NCBI GenBank assembly: GCA_963703895.1
Contig: CAVPFX010000003.1
Coordinates: 310,001 to 374,000, forward strand
Direction: 5' to 3'
Length of the DNA: 64,000 nucleotides
Source: VRUE01 sp963703895
GTDB lineage: Bacteria; Actinomycetota; Thermoleophilia; Solirubrobacterales; 70-9
Shown here: piece after piece, positions 51,214-60,102 of the stretch
Layout of the letters: each line of letters begins with the position of its first letter
Position numbering within the stretch: position 1 is the first letter of the stretch
The notes under the pieces: generated by a model
What the model was told of the DNA's origin: nothing
The model's database searches: none
What the model saw: only the letters and a program-made list of their open reading frames with translations
Translations under genes and position numbers: made by a program

Positions 51214-52151
51214 TTAAGCCGATCGGGTCGCTTGCTCTCCGGGAGCCTGGCGCGGCTCGAGCTGGATCTCCTGCTCCGCCCGCAGCGTGCCCTCCTCGAT
51301 CTCGGCGCTGCGCTCGCGCTCGGCGTTGAGCTGGTGGCCGAAGAGGATCGCCAGGTTGCTGATCCAGAGCCAGACCAGCAGCGCGACCAGACCGCCAAGC
51401 GTGCCGTAGGTCTTGTCGTAGGAGCCGAAGTTGGCGACGTAGGTGGCGAAGGCGGCGGACGCCACCGCCCAGCGGCCATCGCCACCAGGCAGCCCGGCGT
51501 CACCCAGCGAAAGCCGCGCAGCTTCGCGTTCGGTGAGGCGTAGTAGAGGAGGTCGACCATCAGCACGAAGATCGCCACCATCGCCGGCCACTTGGCGACC
51601 TCCCAGACGTCGACCGCGGTGCCGCTAAGGCCGACCGGGTCGGCGATCGCTTCCACGATCGGCCCGGTGAGGACAAGCCCGAGCGCCAGCAGCGCCATCG
51701 CCACCACCATCGTCAGCGTCACCGCGAGCTGCAGCGGGCGCAGCTTCCAGAACGGTCGGCCCTCGGGGGTCTCGTAGATCAGGTTGGAGGCGCGGATGAA
51801 GGCGCCGATGTAGCCGGAGGCCGACCACAGCGCCACCAGCAAGCCGAAGGCGAAGGCGAAGCCGGCCGCGCTCTGGCTGGAAACAACCGAGTCGATTGGT
51901 CCTTCGAAGGTCTGCGCCGCCGATTCCGGCCCGATCGAGGTAATGATCTCGGTCAGGCTCGATGTCGTCGTTTGCGGATCGCCGAAGATGCCGAGCAGCG
52001 AGACCATCGCGATCAGGGCCGGGAACAGCGAGAGCAGCCCGTAGTAGGTCAGCGCCGCCGCCCAGTCGGTGAGGTTGTCCTGACGGAACTCGCTGACGGC
52101 GCGCTTCAGCGTCGCCCAGGCGCCACGGCGAACGACTGCATCTTCATCCAT
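51214..52151 (-). pseudogene. YihY/BrkB-type membrane protein, frameshifted near 51472
   Basis: A six-helix membrane protein of the YihY (formerly called RNase BN) family: DNLTDWAAALTYYGLLSLFPALIAM at the start, GYIGAFIRASNLIYE in the middle, then ASAAFATYVANFGSYDKTYGTLGGLVALLVWLWISNLAILFGHQLNAE, read here in two frames. Between LRGFRWVTPGCLVAM and WAVASAAF one base is missing (near 51472). Repaired, it is 312 residues. It may be a sequencing error or a disrupted gene. Confidence 0.8.
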
Positions 52152-52173
52152 TCCCCTCTCTTACCCAACCGAG

Positions 52174-52226
52174 CCGAACTGCATCAAGTTTCCGGTCTGG
52201 CAGCCCGGAATTTTGATGCGGTTCGG
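52174..52226. repeat. Long imperfect inverted repeat between MFS pseudogene and yihY-type gene
   Basis: Arms 52174-52195 and 52205-52226, 19 of 22 positions paired, nine-base loop. The inner part is TTCCGG/CCGGAA. It lies between two minus-strand genes and may be a terminator-like hairpin without a T-run, or a palindromic element. Confidence 0.6.
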
Positions 52227-52235
52227 GCGGGCAAG

Positions 52236-53799
52236 CTAGGCTCGAGCCGGCTCCGGCTCGGCCTCGAGCGGGGCGCCTTCGACAACCTCTTCGCGCTCGA
52301 TGTCGCCCTCGCGGACCATCCACAGCGCCGCGATCGCGCCGGCGAAGGAGAGCAGCGCGCCGAGCAGGAGGATCTCGTTGAGGCCGTGCAGGAAGCCCTG
52401 TTCGGCCGCGTGCCTGGACCTTGGCCTGCGCCTGCTGCGGCACGCTGGCCGACGCGCCTGCGGCAGCGCTCCCGAGGAGGTCGCTTCGACCAGCCCGCGG
52501 GCTTCGTCGCCGCTGACCGCGTTGCCGGCCACTTCCTGCGTCTTGGAGGCGCCGGCGCCGAGGAAGATCGCGCCCCAGGCGGCGATCCCGACCGCGATCC
52601 CGACCTGGCGGAAGGTGTCGTTGATCCCCGCCGCCATGCCGCTGCGCTCCTTCGGCACGACGCTGAGGGCGACGTCGGCGATCACCGGGTTGAGCAGGCC
52701 GACGCCGATGCCGCTGACGACGAAGCCGGCCAGCAGCGCCGTCCACTCGGAGTCGACGCCGAGGCCGCCCATCAGCAGCAGGCCGACCCCGGTCAGGGCC
52801 AGGCCGGCGCTCATCAGCTAGCGAGCCTGGACCTTGGCCAGCGCCATCCCGGCCAGCGGCGCGACGATGAACGAGGCGATCGTGATCGGCAGGTAGCGCA
52901 GGCCGGCGTCGATCGGCGAGTAGCCGAGGAAGCTCTGCAGGTAGAGCGTCAGGTAGAGGAAGAGCGCGAACATCGAGCCGGAGACCGCGAAGGCGGCCAG
53001 CTGCACGCCGGTGAAGGCGCGGCGGCGGAAGAGCGAGAGCGGCAGCATCGGCTCGCGCGACCCGCTGCTCGATCGCGACGAAGGCGGCCATCAGCACGGC
53101 CGGCGCCGACCAGCAGCGAGACGATCAGCGGGCTGCCCCAGCCCTCGTCGTTGCCGCGCACCAGCGCCAGCACGAGCAGGAAGAGCGCGCTCGAGAAGGT
53201 GAGCAGGCCGCCCCAGTCGATCCGGGTCGCGTTGGGGTCGCGCGACTCGGCCAGCTTCCAGTAGGTGACGGCGATCGCGGCGATCCCGATCGGCACGTTG
53301 ATCAGGAAGACCCACTCCCAGCCGAGGCCGTCGGTGAGCAGGCCGCCGACCAGCGGCCCGATCGCGACCGCGATGCCGATCGTGGCGCCGTAGATGCCCA
53401 TCGCCATGCCCCGTTCGGGGCCGCCGGGGAACTCCTGGGCGACCAGGGCCAGGGAGACGGCGAACATGATCGCGCCGCCGACGCCCTGCAGGCCGCGGGC
53501 GAGGTTGAGGAAGGTCGGGTCGGGCGCCAGCGCGCAGAGCAGCGAGGCGAGCGGAGAAGATCGCCAGCCCGATCGCGAAGACGCGGCGGCGGCCGAGGCG
53601 GTCGGCGAGCGAGCCGGCGGTGAGCACGAGCGCGGCGAGCGAGAGCGCGTAGGCGTCGATCACCCACTGCAGGTCGGAGAAGCTGCCGCCGAGGTCCTTC
53701 TGGATCGCCGGCAGCGCCGTGTTGACGACGGTGATGTCGAGCAGCAGCATGAAAGTGGCGACGCAGACCGCGCCGAGCGTCCACCACTTGCGGTTCCAT
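52236..53799 (-). pseudogene. DHA2-type MFS transporter, multiply disrupted
   Basis: All parts of a 14-helix EmrB/QacA-type efflux protein can be read, but in several frames: LLLDITVVNTALPAIQKDLGG, SLADRLGRRRVF, then after a shift near 53555 GGPERGMAMGIYGATIGIAVAIGPLVGG, after shifts near 53101 and 53055 LPLSLFRRRAFTGVQ, an in-frame TAG (52818-52820) where Trp or a similar codon is expected, and two compensating shifts between about 52400 and 52480. The likely start ATG at 53799 (AGGAG upstream) needs a one-base correction to enter the coding frame. A substitution-type stop plus so many indels suggests real decay, although poor sequence is an alternative. Confidence 0.8.
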
Positions 53800-53832
53800 G
53801 TTTGAATCTCCTAGAGGCATCGTGTACAATTT

Positions 53833-53888
53833 CGTCAGGAAGCCTTGTAAGGCTGCCTGACCAGACGACCTTATCAGGCTTCCTGACG
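53833..53888. promoter_or_regulatory. MarR-MFS intergenic inverted repeats
   Basis: Perfect 12-base arms CGTCAGGAAGCC (53833-53844) and GGCTTCCTGACG (53877-53888), with an inner dyad AGCCTT-GT-AAGGCT (53841-53854). It lies between divergent MarR and MFS genes, as expected of a MarR operator pair. Confidence 0.6.
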
Positions 53889-53890
53889 AT

Positions 53891-54401
53891 ATGCGTGACG
53901 CCACCCACACAGCCCCGATTGCCCCGGGAACCATTCCCCTCCCCGGCCTGCTCGAGATCGCCGGCGAGGCGATGCTGGCCGAGTTCCGGCAGGAGCTGGC
54001 GAAGAACGGCTACGAGGACATCCGCCCCACCCACGGCTGCGTCTTCCGCTTCGTCCGCGAGGACGGCATGCGGCTGACCGAACTGGCTGTCCACGCCGGC
54101 ATCGACCAAGCAGTCGGCCGGCGAGCTGGTCGACGACCTGGTCGGCCTCGGCTACGTCGAACGCATCGCCGACCCCGCCGACAAGCGGGCCAAGCTGATC
54201 TGCCTCACCGATCGCGGCCGCGAGGCCCAGCGAGTCGGCTTCGGCCTCTTCACCAAGATCGAGCAGCGCTGGGCCGAGCACTTCGGCGAGCAGCGCTTCG
54301 AGCAGCTGCGCGAGCTACTCGAGGAGATCGCCGCCGACCGCGCCCCCGCCGCCGTTCCCGAGCTCTCCCAAGCCGCGCTTGCCGGCAGCCGCGGCGAGTA
54401 G
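53891..54401 (+). pseudogene. MarR-family regulator, frameshifted near 54104
   Basis: A winged-helix regulator: LLEIAGEAMLAEFRQELAKNGYEDIRPTHGCVFRFVREDGMRLTELAVHAGI, then, after removal of one G near 54104, TKQSAGELVDDLVGLGYVERIADPADKRAKLICLTDRG. Repaired length is 169 residues. Divergent from the damaged MFS gene, which it presumably controlled. Confidence 0.8.
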
Positions 54402-54409
54402 CCCAGACG

Positions 54410-55654
54410 TCAGGGGCCAAGCGACGCGACGGATGTGACCACGACACCGTCGGGGCGCGTGTAAGTCGGGCTGTCCGCGACGACGACAAGCAAGGCGCCG
54501 CAGTTTGCGTTGGCCTCTCGTGAAAGCTTCTCTCGCAGAGCGAGAAGGTTCTTGGCTCCCTCGTCGACCCGGTTGTGGCCGAGCTTCACCTCAACCGCGA
54601 TCCAACGGCCGGCGGCCGTCTCGACGATCGCGTCGATCTCCAGGCCCTTGTTGTCGCGGTAGAAGCGAACCGAACCGCGGTGAGGCTGGGCGTACACCCT
54701 CAGGTCGTGGATCACCTGCGACTCGAAGAGGAACCCGGCAAGCTCGATCTCGGGGCCGAGCAACCGCTCCGGCGTGGCCCCCAGCACCGCAACGGCGAGA
54801 GAAGGGTCGGCGAGGTGTCGCTTCGGGGTCGAGGCGAGACGGACACGAGAGCGAAGCCGGGGTTTCCAGCTCTCCTGATCCTCGATCAGAAAGAGGCGCC
54901 TGAGGGCGCGCAGGTAGTCACGCAGGGTGACCTCGCCAAGTGGCTCCTCGGCGGCGCGGCCGATCGTTCGCAGGGAGGCGTCGGTCGCGACGTTTCGTGC
55001 GTAGGAGGCCAGCAGGCGTCGAACGCCGTCGGGATCGCGCTTGACGCCGTCAACCCGGCGGACGTCGGTGCCGACGATCATCTCGATGTAGTCGGCGTTT
55101 GCATCGAGCGCATCCGTCGTGGAAAGGCCGAGGTTGTCGGGCCATCCCCCGATCGCCATTGCCTCCACCGCCTCGGCGACACCAAGGCCGTGCGACTCCG
55201 CCGGGAGAGAGCCTCCGTCCAGCAGCCCGCCCACCGAGGACCCCCCGCTCGACAGTCCTCGCTCGAGCAGCGTCATCGTCCGCATCGGGACGGGGGCGAT
55301 CCGGCGAGCCCCGGTGTGGCTGGCCTGCTCGTCCTCAGGCGTCGACGAGCCGGTGAGCAGGAAAAGGCCCTTGACACCCAGGTCGTCGACCCGACCCCGC
55401 ACGGCGTTCCACACCCCGCCGGCGAGCTGGAACTCGTCGATCAGGCGCGGGCTCTCGCCGTCGAGGATGAGACGAGGATCGGCCTGGGCCGCGGTGAGCG
55501 CGGCCGGGTCTTGGTCCAAGCGCACTTCGGAGGCCGCAAAGCGGCGCGCCGTGGTGGTCTTGCCGACCGCCTTGGGCCCGGTGACCAGTACAGCGCCGTG
55601 GGTACGCAGACGCGCCTGAACCTGCTCCTCGATGACCCGCTCGCGCTTCTCCAC
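54410..55654 (-). CDS. AAA ATPase with DUF4143-type C-terminus
   Basis: A 414-residue P-loop ATPase. Walker A is GPKAVGKTT (26-34), a Walker-B-like RLIDEFQ follows, and the C-terminal half (DYLRALRRLFLIED; EIDAIVETAAGRWIAVEVKLG) is the DUF4143 restriction-endonuclease-like fold with a possible E-x-D...E-V-K nuclease-type triad. Such proteins are widespread and mobile; their role is not established. The GTG at 55654 has GGAAGGAG seven bases upstream. Its upstream region carries four spaced TGTACTC-type repeats that may be its own operator. Confidence 0.88.
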   Translation of the reverse strand: MEKRERVIEEQVQARLRTHGAVLVTGPKAVGKTTTARRFAASEVRLDQDPAALTAAQADPRLILDGESPRLIDEFQLAGGVWNAVRGRVDDLGVKGLFLLTGSSTPEDEQASHTGARRIAPVPMRTMTLLERGLSSGGSSVGGLLDGGSLPAESHGLGVAEAVEAMAIGGWPDNLGLSTTDALDANADYIEMIVGTDVRRVDGVKRDPDGVRRLLASYARNVATDASLRTIGRAAEEPLGEVTLRDYLRALRRLFLIEDQESWKPRLRSRVRLASTPKRHLADPSLAVAVLGATPERLLGPEIELAGFLFESQVIHDLRVYAQPHRGSVRFYRDNKGLEIDAIVETAAGRWIAVEVKLGHNRVDEGAKNLLALREKLSREANANCGALLVVVADSPTYTRPDGVVVTSVASLGP

Positions 55655-55692
55655 CGTCGCTCCTTCCTCGGCAGCGCCCTGTCTTTCCGGAA

Positions 55693-55771
55693 TTGTACTC
55701 AGGATGACATCGAGAATGTACTCGAATTGACATCGGGATCGTACTCACCTGCGTATCGGTGATTGTACTCA
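55693..55771. repeat. Four spaced direct repeats, 23-24 base period
   Basis: ATTGTACTC (55693), AATGTACTC (55716), ATCGTACTC (55739) and ATTGTACTC (55763) recur at intervals of 23, 23 and 24 bases, with partly conserved intervening GACATCG. They lie in the 123-base gap upstream of the AAA ATPase gene and downstream of the flavin monooxygenase gene. The spacing of about two helical turns suits cooperative protein binding. Confidence 0.75.
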
Positions 55772-55777
55772 TGCGCC

Positions 55778-57286
55778 TTACGCGACCATGCCGCTGAAGC
55801 AGTAGTCGTCGAGGTCGAAGTGGGCGCTGTGCCAGGCGACCTCGAGCGTGGTCGCCGAGCGGAACGGGGCGTCGCCGCGTGAGTCGAAGTAGTAGCTGTT
55901 GGCGCCGGCGCAGTTGTTGGTGAAGAAGACCTGGCGCTCGCGGCGGGAGAGCATCGTCTCGAAGTAACGCTTGTTCGCCTCGCGGCTGACCTCGACCGCG
56001 GTCGCACCGGTCTGACGCGCCCGGCGCAGGCAGCGGACGATGTGACGCGCCTGGTTCTCGATCAGGGTGAAGTAGCTGGCGCCGTTGAAGCCATAGGGGC
56101 CGAGGATCAGGAACATGTTGGGGAAGCCGGGGACGCTGACGCCCTCGTAGGCCTGAAAGCGGTTGGCGTCCCACCACTGCGCGAGCTCGACCCCGTCGCC
56201 GCCGTGGACCGGGAACGGCGGCAGGTTGCCGCTCTCGAAGACCTGGAAGCCGGTGGCGAGGATGAGCACGTCGATCTCGTGCTCGCCACCGTCGACGGTG
56301 CGAATCGAGCTCGGCGTAATCGTCTCGATCGAGGCGGTCTCGAGCTCGACGTTGGGCCGGTTGAAGGTCGGCAGGTACTGGTTGGAGAAGCTCGGCCGCT
56401 TGCAGCCGAGCCCGTAGCGCGGCGTCAGCTTGTCGCGCACGGCCGGATCGCGGACCTGCCGACGCAGGTGCCGGTGCCCAAGCCGTTCGGCGCCGCTGGC
56501 GAGCGGCAGGACGCCGTGGAAATGCGCCGGCAGGGGGAAGTTGACCTCGACGAAGGCCTGGCTCAGGGCGCGCGCCGCGGCCTGCGCACCGGGAACCCGT
56601 TCGAGCAGCCGCCGCGCCCGCGGGCTCAGCCGCGCGTCGGGCTTGGGCAGGCACCAGACCGGCGTCCGCTGCAGCACGACCAGCTTCTCCACCTCGGGCG
56701 CGATCGAGGGGATCACCTGGACCGCCGAGGCGCCGGTGCCGATCACCGCCACGCGGCGGCCGCGCAGGTCCTGCGAGTGATCCCAGCGCGCCGTGTGCAT
56801 CACCGTCCCCGCGAAGGAGTCGAGCCCGGCGATCGCGGGTGGCTTGGGCTGGGTGAAGACCCCGGTGGCGCCGACCAAGAAGCGGGCCGTCAACTCGGGA
56901 CCGTCCTCCATGCCCAGGCGCCAAAGGTGCTGCTCGGCATCGAAGGTCGCCGAGGTGACTTTGGCGTTGAAGCGGATCCGCGAGCGCAGGCCGTAGCTGT
57001 CGACGCAGTGCTCGGCGTAGGCCTTGAGCTCCTTCCCCGGCGCGTAGACCCGTGACCAATCCGCCCGCTGCTCGAAGGAGAACTGGTAGCTGAAGGAGGG
57101 GATGTCGACGCCGATGCCTGGATAGGTGTTCCAGTGCCAGGCACCCCCCACCCCGTCGCCGGCCTCGAGCACGACCCAGTCGCGCATCCCGGCCCGGTCG
57201 AGCTTGATCGCGGTGCCGATGCCGGAGAAGCCGGCGCCGATCACCGCGACCTCACGATCGGGCTGAGGGTCACTCTGGCCGGCCAT
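55778..57286 (-). CDS. Flavin-containing (Baeyer-Villiger-type) monooxygenase
   Basis: A 502-residue FAD- and NADPH-dependent oxygenase. It has the FAD motif GAGFSGIG, the second nucleotide motif GTGASAVQ and the BVMO fingerprint FAGTVMHTARW (FxGxxxHxxxW). The preferred substrate, a ketone or similar, cannot be read from the sequence. The ATG at 57286 is the first after the divergent start region. Confidence 0.9.
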   Translation of the reverse strand: MAGQSDPQPDREVAVIGAGFSGIGTAIKLDRAGMRDWVVLEAGDGVGGAWHWNTYPGIGVDIPSFSYQFSFEQRADWSRVYAPGKELKAYAEHCVDSYGLRSRIRFNAKVTSATFDAEQHLWRLGMEDGPELTARFLVGATGVFTQPKPPAIAGLDSFAGTVMHTARWDHSQDLRGRRVAVIGTGASAVQVIPSIAPEVEKLVVLQRTPVWCLPKPDARLSPRARRLLERVPGAQAAARALSQAFVEVNFPLPAHFHGVLPLASGAERLGHRHLRRQVRDPAVRDKLTPRYGLGCKRPSFSNQYLPTFNRPNVELETASIETITPSSIRTVDGGEHEIDVLILATGFQVFESGNLPPFPVHGGDGVELAQWWDANRFQAYEGVSVPGFPNMFLILGPYGFNGASYFTLIENQARHIVRCLRRARQTGATAVEVSREANKRYFETMLSRRERQVFFTNNCAGANSYYFDSRGDAPFRSATTLEVAWHSAHFDLDDYCFSGMVA

Positions 57287-57336
57287 CTGAGGATGTTCCC
57301 ATTTCCCGCACCAACGACCATCTAGGCTGAACGCAG

Positions 57337-58920
57337 ATGGCCACCGGTCGGGTTCTCTCTCACTCCCAGCTCGCCACCCTCGCCGCGCTCGGCGAGGAGC
57401 GGAGCGCCGAAATCGGCGAGAAGCTCTTCGAAGTTGGCGACGCGACCTATCCCTTCATCGCCATCCAAGAGGGCGAAGTGGCGATCACCGACGCCTCCGG
57501 GCGGGAGATCGTCCGTCACTGCGCCTCCGGCTTCCTCGGCGAGATGAACCTGCTCTCCGGCCAGACCGTCTTCCTCACCGCCGTCGTCACCCAGCCGCTG
57601 CGCTACATCGCCGTCGATCGCGAAGTGCTGCGCAAGCTGCTCTTCGAGGACGGCTCGCTCTCCGACCTGCTCCTCTCCGCCTTCATCGAGCGCCGCGAGC
57701 TGCTGCAGCGCGAGCACGGGATTGGGCTCGAGATCGTCGGCCCGCACGAGTCGAGCGACACCCGCCGCCTGCTCGACTTCGTCCGCCGCCAGCGCCTGCC
57801 CAACACCTGGGTCTCGCCGGACGAGAACGAGGAGGCAGCGGCCCTGCTCGCGCAGCTCGACCCCGAGGAGGTCCCCCTGGTGCGACTGCCCGGCGGCACC
57901 GACCTGCGCAACCCGAGCAACGGCCAGCTCTCGAGAGCGCTGGGGATCGGGCTGGAGCTGGGCGAGCGCGAAGAGGTTGACCTGGTCATCCTCGGCGGCG
58001 GCCCGGCTGGGCTCGGCGCCGCCGTCTACGGCGCCTCCGAGGGGCTCGACACGCTGGTGATCGAGAGCACCGTGCTCGGCGGCCAGGCCGGCACCTCGCG
58101 CCGGATCGAGAACTACCTCGGCTTCCCGGCCGGCATCAGCGGCAGCGAACTGACCAGCCGCGCGGTCACCCAGGCGCGCAAGTTCGGCGCCCGCACGGCG
58201 ACGCCCTATCGCGCCCAGGCGCTCGAGCCCGGCAGCGAGCGCCACCTGGTCCGACTCGAGGAAGGCAACGAGATCCTCGCCCGCACGGTGCTGCTCTCCA
58301 CCGGGGCCGAATACCGGCGCCTGCCGGTCGACGACCTCGACGACTACGAGGGGCTCAGCGTCTTCTACGCCGCCGGCCCGCCCGAGGGGCAGCTCTGCGG
58401 CGGCCAGCGGGTGGGCGTGATCGGCGGCGGCAACTCGGCGGCGCAGGCGGCGATCTGGCTGGCCCGCGGCGGCGCCCTGGTCACCCTCCTGCACCGCCGC
58501 GCCGACCTCAGCGAGACGATGTCCCAGTACCTGATCGAGGAGCTCGACCGCTACGGCGTCGCCGTCCGCGACCGCAGCGAAGTCAGCACCCTGCACGGCC
58601 GTGACGGACAGCTCGAGGCGGTGACCCTCACCGACGGTGAAGAGCTGCCCTTCGCCTTCCTTTTCCTCTTCCTCGGCGCCACCCCTTGCACCGATTGGCT
58701 CGGCGAGGCGATCTCCCGCGACGCCAAGGGGTTCGTCCTCACCGGCGCCGATGCCGGCGCTGACGGCCTGCTCGAAACCAGCGTCCCCGGCATCTACGCC
58801 GCCGGCGACGTCCGCGCCGGCTCGATCAAGCGCTGCGCGACGGCGGTCGGTGAGGGCGCCACCGTCGTCCGCTTCGTCCACGAGCACATCGCCGCCAGCG
58901 CGCCCGCTCCCTCCAGATAA
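57337..58920 (+). CDS. cNMP-binding / thioredoxin-like / TrxR-like fusion lacking CxxC
   Basis: A 527-residue three-part protein: an N-terminal cyclic-nucleotide-binding-type domain (about 20-130, with GFLGEMNLLSG), a short thioredoxin-fold-like segment (about 140-205, RLLDFVRRQRLPNTWVSPDENEEAA), and a C-terminal thioredoxin-reductase-like flavoprotein (about 215-527) with GGGPAGLGAA, ESTVLGGQAG, GGGNSAAQAA and AAGDVR. The reductase half lacks the redox CxxC; the equivalent place reads YAAGPPEG. It is probably an NAD(P)H-dependent flavoprotein acting on a partner, gated by a cyclic nucleotide or another ligand. Divergent from the Baeyer-Villiger gene. Confidence 0.88.
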   Translation: MATGRVLSHSQLATLAALGEERSAEIGEKLFEVGDATYPFIAIQEGEVAITDASGREIVRHCASGFLGEMNLLSGQTVFLTAVVTQPLRYIAVDREVLRKLLFEDGSLSDLLLSAFIERRELLQREHGIGLEIVGPHESSDTRRLLDFVRRQRLPNTWVSPDENEEAAALLAQLDPEEVPLVRLPGGTDLRNPSNGQLSRALGIGLELGEREEVDLVILGGGPAGLGAAVYGASEGLDTLVIESTVLGGQAGTSRRIENYLGFPAGISGSELTSRAVTQARKFGARTATPYRAQALEPGSERHLVRLEEGNEILARTVLLSTGAEYRRLPVDDLDDYEGLSVFYAAGPPEGQLCGGQRVGVIGGGNSAAQAAIWLARGGALVTLLHRRADLSETMSQYLIEELDRYGVAVRDRSEVSTLHGRDGQLEAVTLTDGEELPFAFLFLFLGATPCTDWLGEAISRDAKGFVLTGADAGADGLLETSVPGIYAAGDVRAGSIKRCATAVGEGATVVRFVHEHIAASAPAPSR

Positions 58921-58992
58921 AGATCGCCCGCCGAGTGATCCGGAGGGCGGGGGACCCCGTTAGTTGGGCCAAACCCCTTCAAAGGAGCACCA

Positions 58993-59715
58993 ATGGATCC
59001 GGATGCAACCCTCAAGCAGACCAATGTCGATGACGTCGTCCGCCAAGCCGCCGATGACGCGGCCGAATCCCTCAGCGAGGGCGACACCCGGCTCGGCTTT
59101 CTCAAGAAGGCCGGCCTCGCTGGCGGCGCGGTCGTCGGCAGCGGCGCCCTGCTCGGCGCCCTCACCCCCGCCGCTGCGATGGCCAAGGGCAAGGGCCGCC
59201 CGCCCGCCTCGTTCGGCAAAGGCGACATCGGCGTCCTCAACTTCGCCCTCACCCTGGAGTACCTGGAGGCGGCCTTCTACAACGAGGCGACCGCCAACCA
59301 GGGCAAGAGCAAATTCATCAAGGACGGGCAGGCTCAGGTCTTCCTGAAGACGGTGACGGTCGACGAGAACGCCCACGTCGCCTTCCTCAAGAAAGCGCTC
59401 GGCTCGAAGGCGATCGCCGCGCCGAAAGTCGATTTCGGCAGCACCACCTCCAGCGAAGCGGCATTCATCAAGACCGCCGTCGCGCTGGAGAACACCGGCG
59501 TCCACGCCTACTCCGGCCAGGCGCTCAACATCGCCAGCCCGGCCTACATCGCCGCGGCGCTCTCGATCTGGTCGATCGAGGCTCGCCACGCCTCCGTGGC
59601 CGGCCTGCTGCTGACCGGCAAGCCCTCCGGGATCACCCCCGACGGCCCCTTCGACACGCCGTTCACGGCGGCCGAAGTGCTCAAGGCGGTCAAAAAGACA
59701 GGCTTCCTCCAATAA
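58993..59715 (+). CDS. Exported ferritin-like domain protein
   Basis: A 240-residue protein with a signal segment (FLKKAGLAGGAVVGSGALLGALTPAAAMA) and a four-helix ferritin-like domain of the desiccation-related type (LNFALTLEYLEAAFYNEAT, VDENAHVAFLKKAL, ALENTGVHAYSGQA, SIEARHASVAGLLL: Glu and His metal-ligand pattern). The signal begins TRLGFLK, a Tat-type motif in which the second Arg is Leu. tatA and tatC follow directly. AAAGGAG precedes the ATG. Confidence 0.85.
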   Translation: MDPDATLKQTNVDDVVRQAADDAAESLSEGDTRLGFLKKAGLAGGAVVGSGALLGALTPAAAMAKGKGRPPASFGKGDIGVLNFALTLEYLEAAFYNEATANQGKSKFIKDGQAQVFLKTVTVDENAHVAFLKKALGSKAIAAPKVDFGSTTSSEAAFIKTAVALENTGVHAYSGQALNIASPAYIAAALSIWSIEARHASVAGLLLTGKPSGITPDGPFDTPFTAAEVLKAVKKTGFLQ

Positions 59716-59748
59716 CGCCGTCGCAAGCAGCCGGTCGCCGGTCGGGGC

Positions 59749-59788
59749 TTGGCGACTTAGTGTCGATATATGGGCCCTAAGTCGCCAA
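59749..59788. terminator. Hairpin between ferritin-like gene and tatA
   Basis: Perfect 12-base arms TTGGCGACTTAG (59749-59760) and CTAAGTCGCCAA (59777-59788), 16-base loop, extended by GGGG/CCCC outside one unpaired base. No T-run follows; it could be an attenuator, terminator or mRNA-stability hairpin. Confidence 0.5.
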
Positions 59789-59846
59789 CCCCCCGAGCGG
59801 CCCCGCCGGGACAAACCCTTCGACCCACTAGGACTGGAGGCACACC

Positions 59847-60092
59847 GTGCCAAACATCGGACCAATGGAGATCATCATCGTCCTCGTCATCGCCCTCGTC
59901 GTCTTCGGGCCCAAACGCCTGCCCGAGCTCGGCAAGTCGGTCGGCAAAGGGATCCGCGAGTTCCGCGGCTCAGTGAGCGGCGATCACGCGGACTCCGACG
60001 AGGAGACCCCGATCGCGGTCGACCAGCCGCCCGTCGTGGTCGCCCAGGGGCCGGCGACGAAGACCGACGCCGCCGCCAACTCACGAGCCTGA
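59847..60092 (+). CDS. tatA: Twin-arginine translocase subunit TatA
   Basis: An 81-residue single-span membrane protein: short N-terminus, hydrophobic helix (MEIIIVLVIALVVFG), the hinge FGPKRLPELGK and an amphipathic helix, then a hydrophilic tail. With TatC it forms the pore for folded-protein export. The GTG start at 59847 has GGAGG six bases upstream. No tatB lies nearby, so this may be a minimal TatAC system. Confidence 0.95.
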   Translation: MPNIGPMEIIIVLVIALVVFGPKRLPELGKSVGKGIREFRGSVSGDHADSDEETPIAVDQPPVVVAQGPATKTDAAANSRA

Positions 60093-60102
60093 GCCAGAGA
60101 CG

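Noticed and set aside
51460..51480. Programmed ribosomal frameshift in the YihY-type gene
   Set aside because: No slippery heptamer or downstream structure is apparent, and the neighbouring genes carry similar random indels.
55693..55771. CRISPR array
   Set aside because: Only four units; the conserved part is nine bases and the intervals are too short and partly conserved. No cas genes are nearby.
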